Both the position numbers and the translations under genes were made by a program. From assembly GCA_052144935.1 (NCBI GenBank), contig JBKQPR010000017.1, positions 1 to 24,243 on the forward strand: DNA of 24,243 nucleotides, in the 5' to 3' direction. This DNA comes from JOPF133 sp052144935. Lineage in GTDB: Bacteria; Acidobacteriota; Terriglobia; Bryobacterales; Bryobacteraceae. Position 1 is the stretch's first letter. Every line of letters starts with the position of its first letter. A model generated the notes under the pieces. That model had not been told where the DNA came from, did no database searches, and saw nothing but the letters and a program-made list of their open reading frames with translations. This document shows positions 7,868-16,162 of the stretch, one piece after another.

Positions 7868-8430
7868 TTGCCGCAATCGGCGGTCACCCCTCACCAGAAA
7901 CAGTCTCGTCTCGGAGGTCGACACCGCCCAGATGGCGGATTGGCAGTCCGGTGCGATGCGCACTGTGCGGACGCCGGAAACTCCAAGCGACCCCGGAGGA
8001 GCCGTGATCGATCTCCAGAGCGTTTGCTTTCCTTCCGCAACGTCCACATCGAAGACCTCCAGCAGCGCGGGGCCGGTTTGCTTCTGAAGCATCGGCGTGC
8101 GTCCATCGGAACACCAGCGCATGGGCGCCAGGTCGGTTCCCAGGTGAGGTATCGTGCGGCCAGCGGAGCCATCGACCGGCTGTATCGGAATCTCATCGCC
8201 GGATGATAGGATCGCCACCGCCTTTCCGTCCGGCGATACTACCACTGGGTTAGGGCGAGCATAGGCCACGCCCTCCGGGCCGAACCGCCGGCGCGCACCG
8301 CCTTTCAGATCCTGGGTGAAATATGTTCGCCGATGGCCAGGCTCAATGAGGGCGCGGCTTTTTTGCCGGGTGGACAGGCCTTTGTGTTCACGGGCTATGG
8401 TGCAGTGAATCCCGCGTAAGCTGCCGAGTC
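7868..8430 (-). pseudogene. C-terminal remnant of a PD40/WD40-repeat Ser/Thr protein kinase
   Basis: The minus-strand frame reads RRTYFTQDLKGGARRRFGPE, then VSPDGKAVAILSSG, IPIQPVDGSAGRTIPHLG, MRWCSDGRTPMLQ, VFDVDVAEGKQTLWRSITAP and ends near TRLFLVRGDRRL. This order (final PD40 blades, then D-x-x-x-G-x-x-x-L-W, then the x-L-x-L-V-x-G terminus) is typical of the last 170 residues of acidobacterial eukaryotic-like kinases with a beta-propeller sensor domain. The kinase domain and the first blades are missing, and no start codon with a ribosome binding site precedes it. After about 7868 the frame runs on into unrelated sequence rather than stopping where the family does. It is a 3' fragment, not a working gene. 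Confidence 0.65.
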
Positions 8431-8826
8431 TCTCCCGCGCCCGAAGATCCGTTTGCCGCGCGGCCAACTGCTTCGGAAGCGGCCGTACTGCCAAAGGTTA
8501 ACGGTGGCACTACATCGGATGTCGGCGTTGATTGAGAACAGCGTCTGGAGGTTAGACTGTAGTAGTTGCCGTCTTGGCATTCTGCGTTGTCAGAATTGGC
8601 GCGTTCGGTTCCGCCTGTTGATCGAGGTGGCTATCGCGCGATTCCTCCTCAGCGCTAGCGCTAACAGCCGTACGCCGGCGGCACAAAGAGTCGATATCCA
8701 GAGATGGTTCGCTAACGGCGCCAGACCGGCGAAGATCATGAGGTCGCTGGCTGTATACTAACGGGAGCGGGAACCCAAATTGGGAACCGCAGGGAAAAAC
8801 GGAATTCCTGGCGTGGCAGAGTCCGG
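8431..8826. promoter_or_regulatory. Leader region of the G1 peptidase gene with operator-like dyad
   Basis: No gene is supported in this gap. A TATACT (8754-8759) could be a -10 box, but no good -35 precedes it. Downstream, CCCAAATTGGG (8774-8784) is a dyad with 5-bp arms, overlapped by direct repeats of GGGAACC at 8769-8775 and 8782-8788 spaced 13 bases. A 12-bp perfect palindrome AGCGCTAGCGCT lies at 8651-8662. A role in controlling the peptidase is inference. Confidence 0.3.
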
Positions 8827-11772
8827 ATGAAACTAGCAGCATTAGCCCTCGCCTTGGTCGGGCTGGTGGACGCGCAAGGCCTTCTGGTTAGCCGGCAAGC
8901 AACGCCCACTCAACGCTCGTTTAGTTTTCCGCCGAAATCCCAGCATCAGTACGTACCGGCCAGGCTTCGCGCGCGGCATGACGATGGCACGGTGGATTCC
9001 GACAATTGGAGCGGCTACGCTGTAAGCGCAGCGGCGGGCTCGGTTACGGATGTCACTGGTTCCTGGATAGTCCCGACCGCCAATTGCACATCCGGACCCC
9101 TTACCGGATATGCCGCATTCTGGGTGGGCATCGACGGGTTCACCTCAAGCACTGTGGAGCAGATCGGAACAGATTCCGATTGTTCCAACGGCACGCCGAA
9201 GTATTACGTCTGGTACGAGTTTTACCCGAGTCCGTCGCTTGTCGTTAGCAGCTTGACGATCAGCCCCGGCGACGTAATCTCAGCCGAGGTCAAGTACACC
9301 GGCAACGGACAATTCACTGCATCTCTAACAGTGGTTTCCACCGGGAACTCGTTCAGCATTTCCAAAACGGTCAGCAGCGCACTGCGGTCGTCGGCTGAAT
9401 GGATAGCCGAGGCGCCCTCGAGCTCTTCCGGAATTCTGCCCCTCGCCAATTTCGGCTCCGTCCTTTACGGCCATGACCAAAGCGGGGTGCCAAGCACGTG
9501 CGACGCAACCGTGAGCGGAACCGCCGGCCCCATCGCATCGTTCGGCACTAGCGTGTCGGCCATCACAATGGTCGGCACCAGCGGCACGGACGAAGGCGTT
9601 CCAACAGGGCTCTCACCGGATGGGACAAGTTTCTCCGTCGCCTACACAACACCCGCGCCGGCGCTAAGCATCGCGAAGACCCACAGCGGCGACTTCACCC
9701 AAGGTCAGACCAACGCGGAATACACGGTAACGGTATCGAATCAATCCGGGGCGGCTGCTACCAGTGGCACGGTGAAAGTGATCGAGACTCCGCCTTCAGG
9801 CTTGGCCCTGGCGTCGATGTCGGGGACCGGATGGAGTTGCGACGGGACTGCCTGCAGCCGCAATGGCTCTCTGGCGGGGGGGATGAGCTATCCCGCGATC
9901 ACCGTGTTGGTGAACGTGGCTGCCAATGCCAGTTCGCCGCAGGTGAACCAAGTGAGTGTCTCGGGTGGAGGGTCGGCAACCGCGAGCACGTCCGATTCGA
10001 CGATCGTTATCCCCTCTACATCCCCAGTCACGATCCAAACTGATCCTTCAGGGTTGCAGTTCAGCCTGGATGGCACGGTTTATCCCGCGCCGCAGACCCT
10101 CAACTTGTCGCTGGGGCCGCATACCATCGCGGTGGTTACCCCGCAAGCGGGGACGGCCGGCACGCAGTACGTCTTCACCAACTGGAGTGACAACGGTGCA
10201 GCCTCGCATAGCATTACCGTGGGGAGCGGCGCGGCCACTTACACCGCCAGTTTCCAGACGCAATACCAGTTGACCGTCTCGGCTTCTCCAGTAGCAGGCG
10301 GAACGGTAACGCCGGCCAGCGGGACGTTCTACAATGCGGGGACGGCGGTTCCGATCACCGCCGCGGCCAACGCGGGGTATGCATTCAACGGCTGGACAGG
10401 CTCGGTCGCCAATGCGGCTAGCGCTACGGCCACAGTGACGATGAGCGCGCCAGAAAGCGTCACCGGGACCTTTTCTTCGTTGACGGGTATCACCATTCAG
10501 ACGATTCCGGCCGGCTTGCGGTTCAGCGTGGACGGCGGAACTGCGCAGACCGCCCCACAGACACTCAACCTCTCACCGGGACCGCATACCATCGCGGTGG
10601 TCACCCCGCAAGCGGGGACGGCCGGCACGCAGTACGTCTTCACCAACTGGAGTGACAACGGCTCAGCCTCGCATAGCATTACCGTGGGGAGCAGCGCGGC
10701 CACTTACGCCGCCAGTTTCCAGACGCAATGCCAGTTGACCATCTCGGCTTCTCCGGTAGCAGGCGGAACCGTAACGCCGGCCAGCGGGACGTTCTACAAT
10801 GCGGGGACGGCGGTTCCGATCACCGCCGCGGCCAACGTGGGGTATGCATTCAACGGCTGGACAGGCTCGGTCGCCAATGCGGCTAGCGCTACGACCACAG
10901 TGACGATGAGCGCGCCAGAAAGCATTACCGGGAACTTCCTGCTGCTCAATGAGGCCAGCGGGTACATCGAGCTGCCTGACATCGGTGTGTTCCGCAGTAA
11001 GGGCGGGCTGGGAATGTTTGCGCTTGACCTCGACCAGTCCACCTATGCCTACTCTGCCAACTCCACGCTCATCGACTTCTACGGTCTGGCCGGAGATCAG
11101 CCGGTGGCGGGCGACTGGCTCGGCACGGGAGTTGTCAGCATCGGCGTCTTCCGCCAAGGCGCCTGGTACTTCGATCTGAACAACGATGGACAGTTCGAGG
11201 CCAACGAAGGGCCGTTCTACTTCGGCCTGCCAGGTGATACGGCCATCGTCGGCGATTGGACGGGAAGCGGCAGCACCAAGTTCGGCGTATTCCGTTGCCC
11301 GGTTGCGCCGGCCGCTGGAGTGTGCACTTGGTATTTGAGTAATGCTACACAGACGGCGGCAACGCTGGCGCCCAATGCCAACTTGTATAATCCGGCTACG
11401 ACGCTTGTGTATAGCTACGGTCTGCCTGGTGACCAACCGGTTGCAAACAACTGGAGCGGCGTCTCCAACGTCGACCAGATTGGCGTATTCCGCTGCCCGA
11501 CGCCCGGCGTGGGCGTCTGCTCCTGGATCGTCGATAACGTCGGCGATGGAAACTACCGCGCCACAGATCCGGTATATTCCTTTGGCTTGACCGGTGACAT
11601 TGCGGTGGTGGGCGACTGGAATGGCAACACTCAGCAGAAGAGGATCGGCGTCTTCCGCGGCGGGCTTTGGATTCTGGATATCAATGGGTCCAATACATAC
11701 GCTACCAATGATATTCAGGCTTCCTTCGGCCTGCCCGGCGATAAGCCGGTAGTCGGCAAGTGGACACAATAG
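8827..11772 (+). CDS. Secreted G1 family (eqolisin) glutamic endopeptidase with DUF11, tandem beta repeats and FG-GAP-like tail
   Basis: 981 residues. A signal peptide spans residues 1-16 (cleavage near VDAQ). About residues 58-260 form the peptidase: DNWSGYAV, then FWVGIDGF, TVEQIG (Gln112, expected catalytic Gln) and SAEWIAEAP (Glu191/Glu195, one expected to be the catalytic Glu), then LANFG. G1 enzymes are acid endopeptidases using a Gln/Glu dyad. A DUF11-like domain follows (about 280-395, LSIAKTHSGDFTQGQTNAEY). Next come two copies of a 155-residue unit (about 402-705) with INWSD-like FTNWSDNG and YAFNGWTGSV blocks. The tail (about 715-981) has five repeats of the form GVFR ... GLPGD-x-P-V-x-GDW. 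The long tail suggests binding to a surface or polymer. The start ATG has only a weak upstream purine stretch. The reading frame is intact and the gene stands alone. Confidence 0.9.
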   Translation: MKLAALALALVGLVDAQGLLVSRQATPTQRSFSFPPKSQHQYVPARLRARHDDGTVDSDNWSGYAVSAAAGSVTDVTGSWIVPTANCTSGPLTGYAAFWVGIDGFTSSTVEQIGTDSDCSNGTPKYYVWYEFYPSPSLVVSSLTISPGDVISAEVKYTGNGQFTASLTVVSTGNSFSISKTVSSALRSSAEWIAEAPSSSSGILPLANFGSVLYGHDQSGVPSTCDATVSGTAGPIASFGTSVSAITMVGTSGTDEGVPTGLSPDGTSFSVAYTTPAPALSIAKTHSGDFTQGQTNAEYTVTVSNQSGAAATSGTVKVIETPPSGLALASMSGTGWSCDGTACSRNGSLAGGMSYPAITVLVNVAANASSPQVNQVSVSGGGSATASTSDSTIVIPSTSPVTIQTDPSGLQFSLDGTVYPAPQTLNLSLGPHTIAVVTPQAGTAGTQYVFTNWSDNGAASHSITVGSGAATYTASFQTQYQLTVSASPVAGGTVTPASGTFYNAGTAVPITAAANAGYAFNGWTGSVANAASATATVTMSAPESVTGTFSSLTGITIQTIPAGLRFSVDGGTAQTAPQTLNLSPGPHTIAVVTPQAGTAGTQYVFTNWSDNGSASHSITVGSSAATYAASFQTQCQLTISASPVAGGTVTPASGTFYNAGTAVPITAAANVGYAFNGWTGSVANAASATTTVTMSAPESITGNFLLLNEASGYIELPDIGVFRSKGGLGMFALDLDQSTYAYSANSTLIDFYGLAGDQPVAGDWLGTGVVSIGVFRQGAWYFDLNNDGQFEANEGPFYFGLPGDTAIVGDWTGSGSTKFGVFRCPVAPAAGVCTWYLSNATQTAATLAPNANLYNPATTLVYSYGLPGDQPVANNWSGVSNVDQIGVFRCPTPGVGVCSWIVDNVGDGNYRATDPVYSFGLTGDIAVVGDWNGNTQQKRIGVFRGGLWILDINGSNTYATNDIQASFGLPGDKPVVGKWTQ
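10030..10940 (+). repeat. Tandem duplication inside the G1 peptidase gene, period 465 bp
   Basis: Two units, 10030-10475 and 10492-10940, are nearly identical in DNA over most of their length, including silent positions (for example the stretches beginning at 10121 and 10586). The second has one extra codon near its start. The near-identity at third codon positions indicates a recent duplication or ongoing gene conversion. Confidence 0.9.
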
Positions 11773-11805
11773 ACCCGCATCTGGTAACTTCAACGCCGGG
11801 TTCTA

Positions 11806-11851
11806 CCTCGATGGGATGGGGCCCGGTTTTGTGAATTCCCATCCTTCGAGG
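11806..11851 (+). terminator. Imperfect hairpin after the G1 peptidase gene
   Basis: CCTCGATGGGATGGG (11806-11820) pairs with CCCATCCTTCGAGG (11838-11851) with one bulge across a 17-base loop. It lies 34 bases after the peptidase stop. There is no T tract, so terminator function is a guess from position. Confidence 0.35.
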
Positions 11852-12226
11852 TGGCGGATCGCACCGCAAGATGCACCAGATCCCTGGCGGCGACGCCTAA
11901 TGGACCGTGCGCAGGCCGCCGCGGGACATCGCGTCGAGGCGGTAGCGGCCTATTCGCGGACCATCGGGCTGAGCGCCACACCGCGCGCCTTGCCTATGCT
12001 GACCCAGGCGATTCGCGAGTTATCCGATCTGACCCCGAAGCAGTAGACCACGCCTCCTGCACGAACCCAGGCGGGAGTCTGTAGCTGCCACACCTTACGT
12101 TGAGCCTCGTCCACGTATCGGACAGCACTGAACTATCTTCACAATCCGTTCGCAAAAGGGCCTCATTGAGACACTTACGCATCCCCAAGCGCGCCGCACC
12201 GCAGATCCCGGGCGGCCAACGCCTAC
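11852..12226. other. Gap without an intact gene; possible helical fragment at the left
   Basis: A plus-strand frame ending at 12046 reads RRLMDRAQAAAGHRVEAVAA, then TIGLSATPRALPMLTQAIRE and ends SDLTPKQ. It looks like the helical C-terminus of some larger protein, possibly a repeat protein, but no family is recognised and no start is supported. Nothing else is seen. Confidence 0.3.
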
Positions 12227-12312
12227 CGGCCCACGATCTGCGATTGCGGTACCGAGGGCCTTGTGCGCGGCAGCAAGCTGGTGGACGGCCCCTCGGTATC
12301 CTGCGGCTGGTG
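12227..12312 (+). pseudogene. Zinc-ribbon scrap of a phage/homing-endonuclease-associated type
   Basis: Frame 12233 onward reads TICDCGTEGLVRGSKLVDGP and then SVSCGW. The C-x-C-G-x-E-x-x-V-x-x-x-x-L-x-x-G-x-x-x-S-C-G pattern is that of a small zinc ribbon common in phage and HNH-endonuclease-linked proteins. The last expected Cys is Trp here, and flanking sequence shows nothing of the family. About 430 bases after it hold no recognisable gene. Confidence 0.35.
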
Positions 12313-12739
12313 GCGGGCCGAGCCTGACGTGCGCCAGCGGCGCGCAGGACGATGCCGGCGCGGGGCGAAAGGTGTTCGCTGCCCGGCGCCACTGCCGGCC
12401 GCCAGGCCGAACCAGTAGTGCCGTCTCAGGCCGGAGCGGCGGCCAGGCGAGCGCGGGCCGAGAGCGCCATCCGCGCGGCGGCGCCGGCCGCGGCGCCTTT
12501 GGTGGCGTGCTCCTGGTGCTGGCATTGAGTGGAATCGCCGGGCGGCTTCACCAGCCCCGTGCGGCGCCGAAAAAGCGGCAGGCTCTCGGAGCGTCCGGCG
12601 ACCTCGCCTGGAACTAGCTTCCCACGCCGGTGCTGGAGTATTGGGTGCTGCGTGCTATCCGGCATGCCAGGTCAGGAACAAACTGTTTCCAATGCGTACC
12701 TCAAATCGCTCGGACTTCCATCATTGTTCGAGAACTGTT

Positions 12740-12827
12740 AGCGTAACCGTCTCGAACCGCCGTGTACGGACCCTTACGCACGGTGGTGTGGCAGGGGGCG
12801 GCGGGCGACCGCCGCCCCTATGCCGAT
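12740..12827 (+). ncRNA. 3' end of a group II intron (domains V and VI)
   Basis: From about 12753 the sequence GAACCGCCGTGTACGG, ACCC, then CACGGTGGTGTGG matches the remembered domain V of one class of bacterial group II introns. ACCGCCGTG pairs with CACGGTGGT with one wobble. The apical part carries one mismatch compared with the usual form. It is followed by a perfect 10-bp GC hairpin with a GCGA tetraloop (12795-12818), which fits domain VI, and by TATGCCGAT, close to the usual intron terminus. No intron-encoded RT or 5' intron domains are found upstream, so it is a truncated, non-mobile copy. Domain V is the catalytic core RNA of such introns. Confidence 0.65.
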
Positions 12828-12916
12828 CAAACGGCGTTCTGGGAAGTGTCGGCTCCGGTCGGATGGTCGCCCACTCGGACAGAGGTGTCCGCCGTGGCGT
12901 AGGGAGTGGTGACTGA

Positions 12917-13268
12917 CTACAGGGCCAATGTCTCGCGCAACGCCTCGTCGGGTTCGCTTATCCCACGAAAGGTCCCGATGACCCGGTCAATCTCCGAGTA
13001 TTGCACGGTGGCAAGGTTGTCGGTCATGATTACCGAATCCATCAGCAGACCTGCTCCCTGCGCGCTCGCCCCTGGCACAATTACTCTGCTCCGGTGCCCG
13101 GCACCGAGCCATGTTGCTCGTGATCATGGCAACGATCGTCTGGGCCAGTTCCGTGCGAAGCTGATCTGATTGCACGACCAGCGCCGGTCTCCGTTTTGAC
13201 GTTCGCAAGTTCGAGTCCGGAAACAACACTAAAACCACATCACCGCGGTGGTAGCTCATCGTAGGCAT
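12917..13268 (-). pseudogene. mazF: MazF/PemK-family toxin with a frameshift
   Basis: The minus-strand product begins MSYHRGDVVLVLFPDSN, then KRRPALVVQSDQLRTELAQT and IVAMITSNMAR, the start of a MazF-type endoribonuclease, which cleaves mRNA. One extra base at 13103 shifts the frame. After correction it continues GHRSRVIVPG, LMDSVIMTDNLATVQYSEID, RVIGTFRGISEPDEALRETL and ends AL at the TAG 12917-12919. All parts of the family are present (about 116 residues), so a single indel separates this from a complete toxin. Without correction the product is a 93-residue hybrid that ends at 12987. The likely start is the ATG at 13257-13259 or that at 13266-13268; both overlap the end of the antitoxin gene. 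The indel is either real inactivation or a sequencing error. Confidence 0.85.
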
Positions 13269-13479
13269 CCATTTCGGGGCGGTCCCAGTCCTCTGCGAAT
13301 GGGCTCAGCCGGCGGCGCAGATCGGCCGCTTGAGACTCGCCGATCCCCCTCTCGCGCAGATCCACCGGTCTCGCCGGCCGAATCCAGGTCACGATCACGT
13401 GTGAACCCTCAGCCTCGGATATTGGCTCCATGAGCTCGACCCTGCCGTTGCGATAGATTCCTTCGACCGACTTAACCAT
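13240..13479 (-). CDS. DUF104/AF2212-like antitoxin of a MazF-type toxin pair
   Basis: 79 residues. The N-terminal part MVKSVEGIYRNGRVELMEPI and SEAEGSHVIVTWI has the beta-strand pattern of DUF104 (AF2212-like) antitoxins: an N-terminal dimerising DNA-binding beta domain followed by a disordered acidic tail (SPFAEDWDRPEMDAYDELP) that would wrap the toxin. It precedes and overlaps the mazF-like gene, the usual antitoxin-first order with translational coupling. The start has GAGG only two bases before the ATG, and CATAAT lies just upstream as a possible -10 box. Its partner is frameshifted, so the antitoxin may now be an orphan. Confidence 0.8.
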   Translation of the reverse strand: MVKSVEGIYRNGRVELMEPISEAEGSHVIVTWIRPARPVDLRERGIGESQAADLRRRLSPFAEDWDRPEMDAYDELPPR

Positions 13480-13600
13480 ACCCTCATTATGCCGCAGCGA
13501 ACTACTCTTCGAATTCCCCGGCCAATGCCGGACAGCCGGTTGGACACCCGCCGCGGACTGCGAAAAGGGATCCCGCGCGTCGGCCGCTCTCGCGGGGTTC

Positions 13601-14080
13601 TCACTTCCGCACCGGCGTGTGCGCCTCGCGGGACAGGTAACCGGTCCACCATTCCTCCTGGCCGGGCGCGTCGAATACCTCCCGCCAGTGCTTCCGAAAG
13701 GCGGCGGCCTTTTGCGCCGCGCGCGCGCCGGCCAGGCGTTCCACCTGGGTCCGCTGCCGCGAGGGGCGCATCGCCTTGCGAATCTGCGCCAGGGCCGCCA
13801 CAGGATCGCTCACCTGCCCCAACAGGTCCTGCACCTTTTTTAGCGCTTCGATGCGCTCCTCCAGGCCGGGCCCGTAGCACGGCCGGAACAGCTCCAGCGA
13901 ATAACGCAGCCGCTTCCCGCTCACGCGCAAGGGGTGCAGGCTGGTGGGCCTGGGATTCCCGCCCAGCACCGCGCGGATCTCCGCGAAATAGGCCTGCGCC
14001 AGCTTGGGAAGCTCGCTGCGCGCATTGGCCGCGACGCCGGCCCGGCCGTTCCACTTCACGCCCACTTCACACCTCTGCAC
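13601..14080 (-). CDS. CHAD domain protein, C-terminal half
   Basis: CHAD (conserved histidine alpha-helical domain) proteins bind polyphosphate through basic helices. This 159-residue product carries the second half of the domain: LHPLRVSGKRLRYSLELF (residues 48-65) with the conserved His and Arg/Lys, then LEERIEALKKVQDLLGQVSD, and a helical C-terminus. The gene lies 4 bases after the first CHAD half on the same strand but in a different frame. The start given is a GTG at 14080. A GTG a few codons later, at 14065, has a better AGAGG upstream and is an alternative. Either this is one of two partner subunits or the original single gene was split by a one-base change near 14091. Confidence 0.85.
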   Translation of the reverse strand: MQRCEVGVKWNGRAGVAANARSELPKLAQAYFAEIRAVLGGNPRPTSLHPLRVSGKRLRYSLELFRPCYGPGLEERIEALKKVQDLLGQVSDPVAALAQIRKAMRPSRQRTQVERLAGARAAQKAAAFRKHWREVFDAPGQEEWWTGYLSREAHTPVRK

Positions 14081-14084
14081 ATCG

Positions 14085-14486
14085 TCAAAGCTCCAGCCGC
14101 TTCCGCCATTCCCGCAAAAGGCCGCGGCTTTTCCAGCGCTTCAATTCGCCCCGCAGCTCATGCGCGGCATCCTTTCGCTCCGTCCCCAGACGCCGCGCCA
14201 CGGCGGACGACGGCGGCACGCCCGCATCGGCCAGCAGCGCCATGGCGATGTCCCGGTCGCGCACTTCTCCGGAGGCCCGCATCAGCGTCTTCAGCTCTTG
14301 GTGCAATTGTTTCCGTGGGCGGTCCGCGTAAAACTGCGCGAACAGCCGCAGGCAGCCGTTCATCCGCCGGATGGCCACGCGCAGGTCGTGAATCGCATCC
14401 GCCTTCCCGGATTTGGCCGCCTTGCCTAGCTCATTCGCCAGCCGCCGCAACAGCATCGAAGTTTGCCAATGGGCATACTCGCGCAT
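14085..14486 (-). CDS. CHAD domain protein, N-terminal half
   Basis: 133 residues carrying the first half of a CHAD domain. It has IHDLRVAIRRMNGCLRLF (residues 32-49) with the His, Arg and Arg/Lys positions typical of the polyphosphate-binding surface, then ELKTLMRASGEVRDRDIAMA and ending WRKRLEL. It is translated directly after the Ppx/GppA gene, with the ATG one base after its TGA, so the two are coupled. CHAD domains are normally about 250-300 residues in one chain, and here the second half is a separate frame. Its position next to an exopolyphosphatase fits a role in holding or presenting polyphosphate. No signal peptide is seen, so it is cytoplasmic. Confidence 0.87.
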   Translation of the reverse strand: MREYAHWQTSMLLRRLANELGKAAKSGKADAIHDLRVAIRRMNGCLRLFAQFYADRPRKQLHQELKTLMRASGEVRDRDIAMALLADAGVPPSSAVARRLGTERKDAAHELRGELKRWKSRGLLREWRKRLEL

Positions 14487-14487
14487 A

Positions 14488-16020
14488 TCAATCCTTGGCT
14501 TTGATCAGCGTGACCCGCCGGTTGTACACCTGCTGGAAAGTTTCGCCGGCGCGTTGCGCACCCCATTCCACCAGGTCGATATCGCCGTGCGAATGCACCT
14601 GCAGCGCGACTTCCCCATCGAGCAATCGGCATTCCACTCCGTCGATGCTCTGCTCATGGCTGCGATCCAGATTATCGGCCAGCCGCAGGATCGGCGTCAG
14701 GTGCATCAGCACCCTGCGCTCCTCCGCCGAGAGCGACTGGTAGACTCCATGCACCGGGCTGGGCATGGACTTCCGGTGATACCGGCACAGGCTGGCGATC
14801 AGCAGCCGCTCGCGATCCGTAAATCCGGGCATGTCCGAGTTAGCCACCACATAGTAAGAATGCTTGTGGTGACTTACTCCGCTGATATAATGCCCCACGT
14901 CCAGCAGATAGGCGGCCGCTTCCAGCAGCTTCCCCGCGGCCGGCGGCAGTTGATGCAGCGGATGGAGCGGGGTGAACAGCAGCCCCGCAATGTGCGCCAC
15001 CTTGCGCGCGTGTTCGAGCGAAACGCCATAGCGGCGGCACATATCCTCCACTTCGCGGCGCTGGTCGCGGGCCAGATGCGAAAGCTCGGCGCCCACGTTG
15101 CGCGCCGCCAGGTCGGCGATGATGCCGTCGCGCACGCCCGCCCGCGAGTAATACATGGCCGGCTGCCGCAGCGCCTTCAAGAAATCCATCAGCACCGCCA
15201 GGCCCGGCACGATGATCTCGGCGCGCCGCGGCCCGATGCCGGTGGTCTTGCGGCGGCCCGCCAGGCTCAGCCCCGAAAGCCGGGCATACAGCTTGCGTAC
15301 CTGGGCGGTGGAAACGCGCAGCCGGTCGATGCCGTCTCTCTGGGACCTCGGCAGGCGCGCCACCGCGCTGGCTACCGCGCTGGCGGTGGCCGAAGTGGCG
15401 ATGGTCCGCTCCCACGGCAGGTTGCCCAGCCGGCGCACCACGCTGGCCAGCTTCTCCTGGATGAATTCGTGCATCAGGTGCAACTGGTGCGGCGAAGGCG
15501 GATCTTCCTGCAGAAAGATTTCCTGCAGCCGCACCGCTCCCAGCGGCTTGGAGAACGATTCCCGCAGGCTGCCGTCCTCGGCCGCGACGATCTCCGCGCT
15601 GCCGCCGCCGATGTCGATGATCAGGGTGCGTTTCCCGCGCTGCGGCCAACTGGATTCCACGCCCAGGTGGATCAAGCGCGCCTCTTCGCGGCCCGAAATG
15701 ATTTCCACCGGCGCGCCCGCCGCTTCCGTGGCGCGCGCCAGAAAGTTGCGCTGGTTGCGGGTATCGCGGATGGCGCTGGTGGCCACCGCCCGCACCCCCA
15801 CCACATCCAGACGCCGGTACAGCGCCGCCATGCGCGCCAGCACGGCGCAAGCATTCTTCACGGCCTCTTCGCTCACCGCGCCGGATCGAAAGACGCTCTC
15901 GCCCAGGCGCGTCACCTCGCGGTCGGAGGCCAGAATCCGCACCGGCTGGCCGGGCGCCACTTCGGCGGCCTCCATGCGGATCGAGTTGCTGCCAATATCG
16001 ATGGCGGCGTAGCGGGGCAC
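14488..16020 (-). CDS. ppx: Ppx/GppA family exopolyphosphatase / pppGpp phosphohydrolase with HD-type C-terminal domain
   Basis: 510 residues. The ASKHA phosphatase fold is shown by DIGSNS (residues 8-13, phosphate-binding loop 1), REEARL (111-116, with the catalytic Glu of the family) and DIGGGSAEI (136-144, loop 2), followed by IATSATASAVASAVARLP and a Y-Y-S-R-A-G-V-R-D-G-I segment. The C-terminal third is the HD-like helical domain (LLDVGHYISGVSHHKHSYYV). Length matches Ppx forms with this extra domain. The enzyme removes terminal phosphate from long-chain polyphosphate or from pppGpp; sequence alone does not decide which. It heads an operon with two half-CHAD genes, which favours polyphosphate. 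The start is a GTG at 16020 with GGAAG almost abutting it, so initiation signals are weak. Confidence 0.93.
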   Translation of the reverse strand: MPRYAAIDIGSNSIRMEAAEVAPGQPVRILASDREVTRLGESVFRSGAVSEEAVKNACAVLARMAALYRRLDVVGVRAVATSAIRDTRNQRNFLARATEAAGAPVEIISGREEARLIHLGVESSWPQRGKRTLIIDIGGGSAEIVAAEDGSLRESFSKPLGAVRLQEIFLQEDPPSPHQLHLMHEFIQEKLASVVRRLGNLPWERTIATSATASAVASAVARLPRSQRDGIDRLRVSTAQVRKLYARLSGLSLAGRRKTTGIGPRRAEIIVPGLAVLMDFLKALRQPAMYYSRAGVRDGIIADLAARNVGAELSHLARDQRREVEDMCRRYGVSLEHARKVAHIAGLLFTPLHPLHQLPPAAGKLLEAAAYLLDVGHYISGVSHHKHSYYVVANSDMPGFTDRERLLIASLCRYHRKSMPSPVHGVYQSLSAEERRVLMHLTPILRLADNLDRSHEQSIDGVECRLLDGEVALQVHSHGDIDLVEWGAQRAGETFQQVYNRRVTLIKAKD

Positions 16021-16124
16021 CTTCCCATGCTACCGTGTGGTGGGGCATGCTTGAGCTTGCCCTGCCATGGCCCGTGCGTGGCAGCATCCCCAAAGCGCCT
16101 ACGCCCCCGCGCGCCCCGCCCCGG

Positions 16125-16155
16125 TTGACAAACCGCCCCACGGCCGTTGTATGTT
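16125..16155 (+). promoter_or_regulatory. Candidate promoter of the secreted hydrolase gene
   Basis: A perfect TTGACA lies at 16125-16130. TATGTT at 16150-16155 is a fair -10 box, but the spacing of 19 is long. The ATG at 16163 is 7 bases after it, so transcription could begin at or next to the start codon. Confidence 0.4.
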
Positions 16156-16162
16156 GGGCAAC

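Noticed and set aside
8552..8761. Possible helix-turn-helix end (RWFANGARPAKIMRSLAVY)
   Set aside because: Superficially like a resolvase DNA-binding end, but the frame has no start with a ribosome binding site and the rest of the chain shows no recombinase motif.
10663..11793. Minus-strand open frame of 376 codons
   Set aside because: Antisense to the repeat tail of the G1 peptidase; the plus-strand frame has signal peptide, catalytic motifs and regular repeats.
13572..13596. CCCGCG/CGCGGG inverted repeat after the CHAD genes
   Set aside because: Only six base pairs in very GC-rich sequence with no T tract; too weak to call a terminator.
14413..16128. Long plus-strand open frame (571 codons)
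   Set aside because: Antisense shadow of the Ppx/GppA gene, which has all its catalytic motifs on the minus strand.
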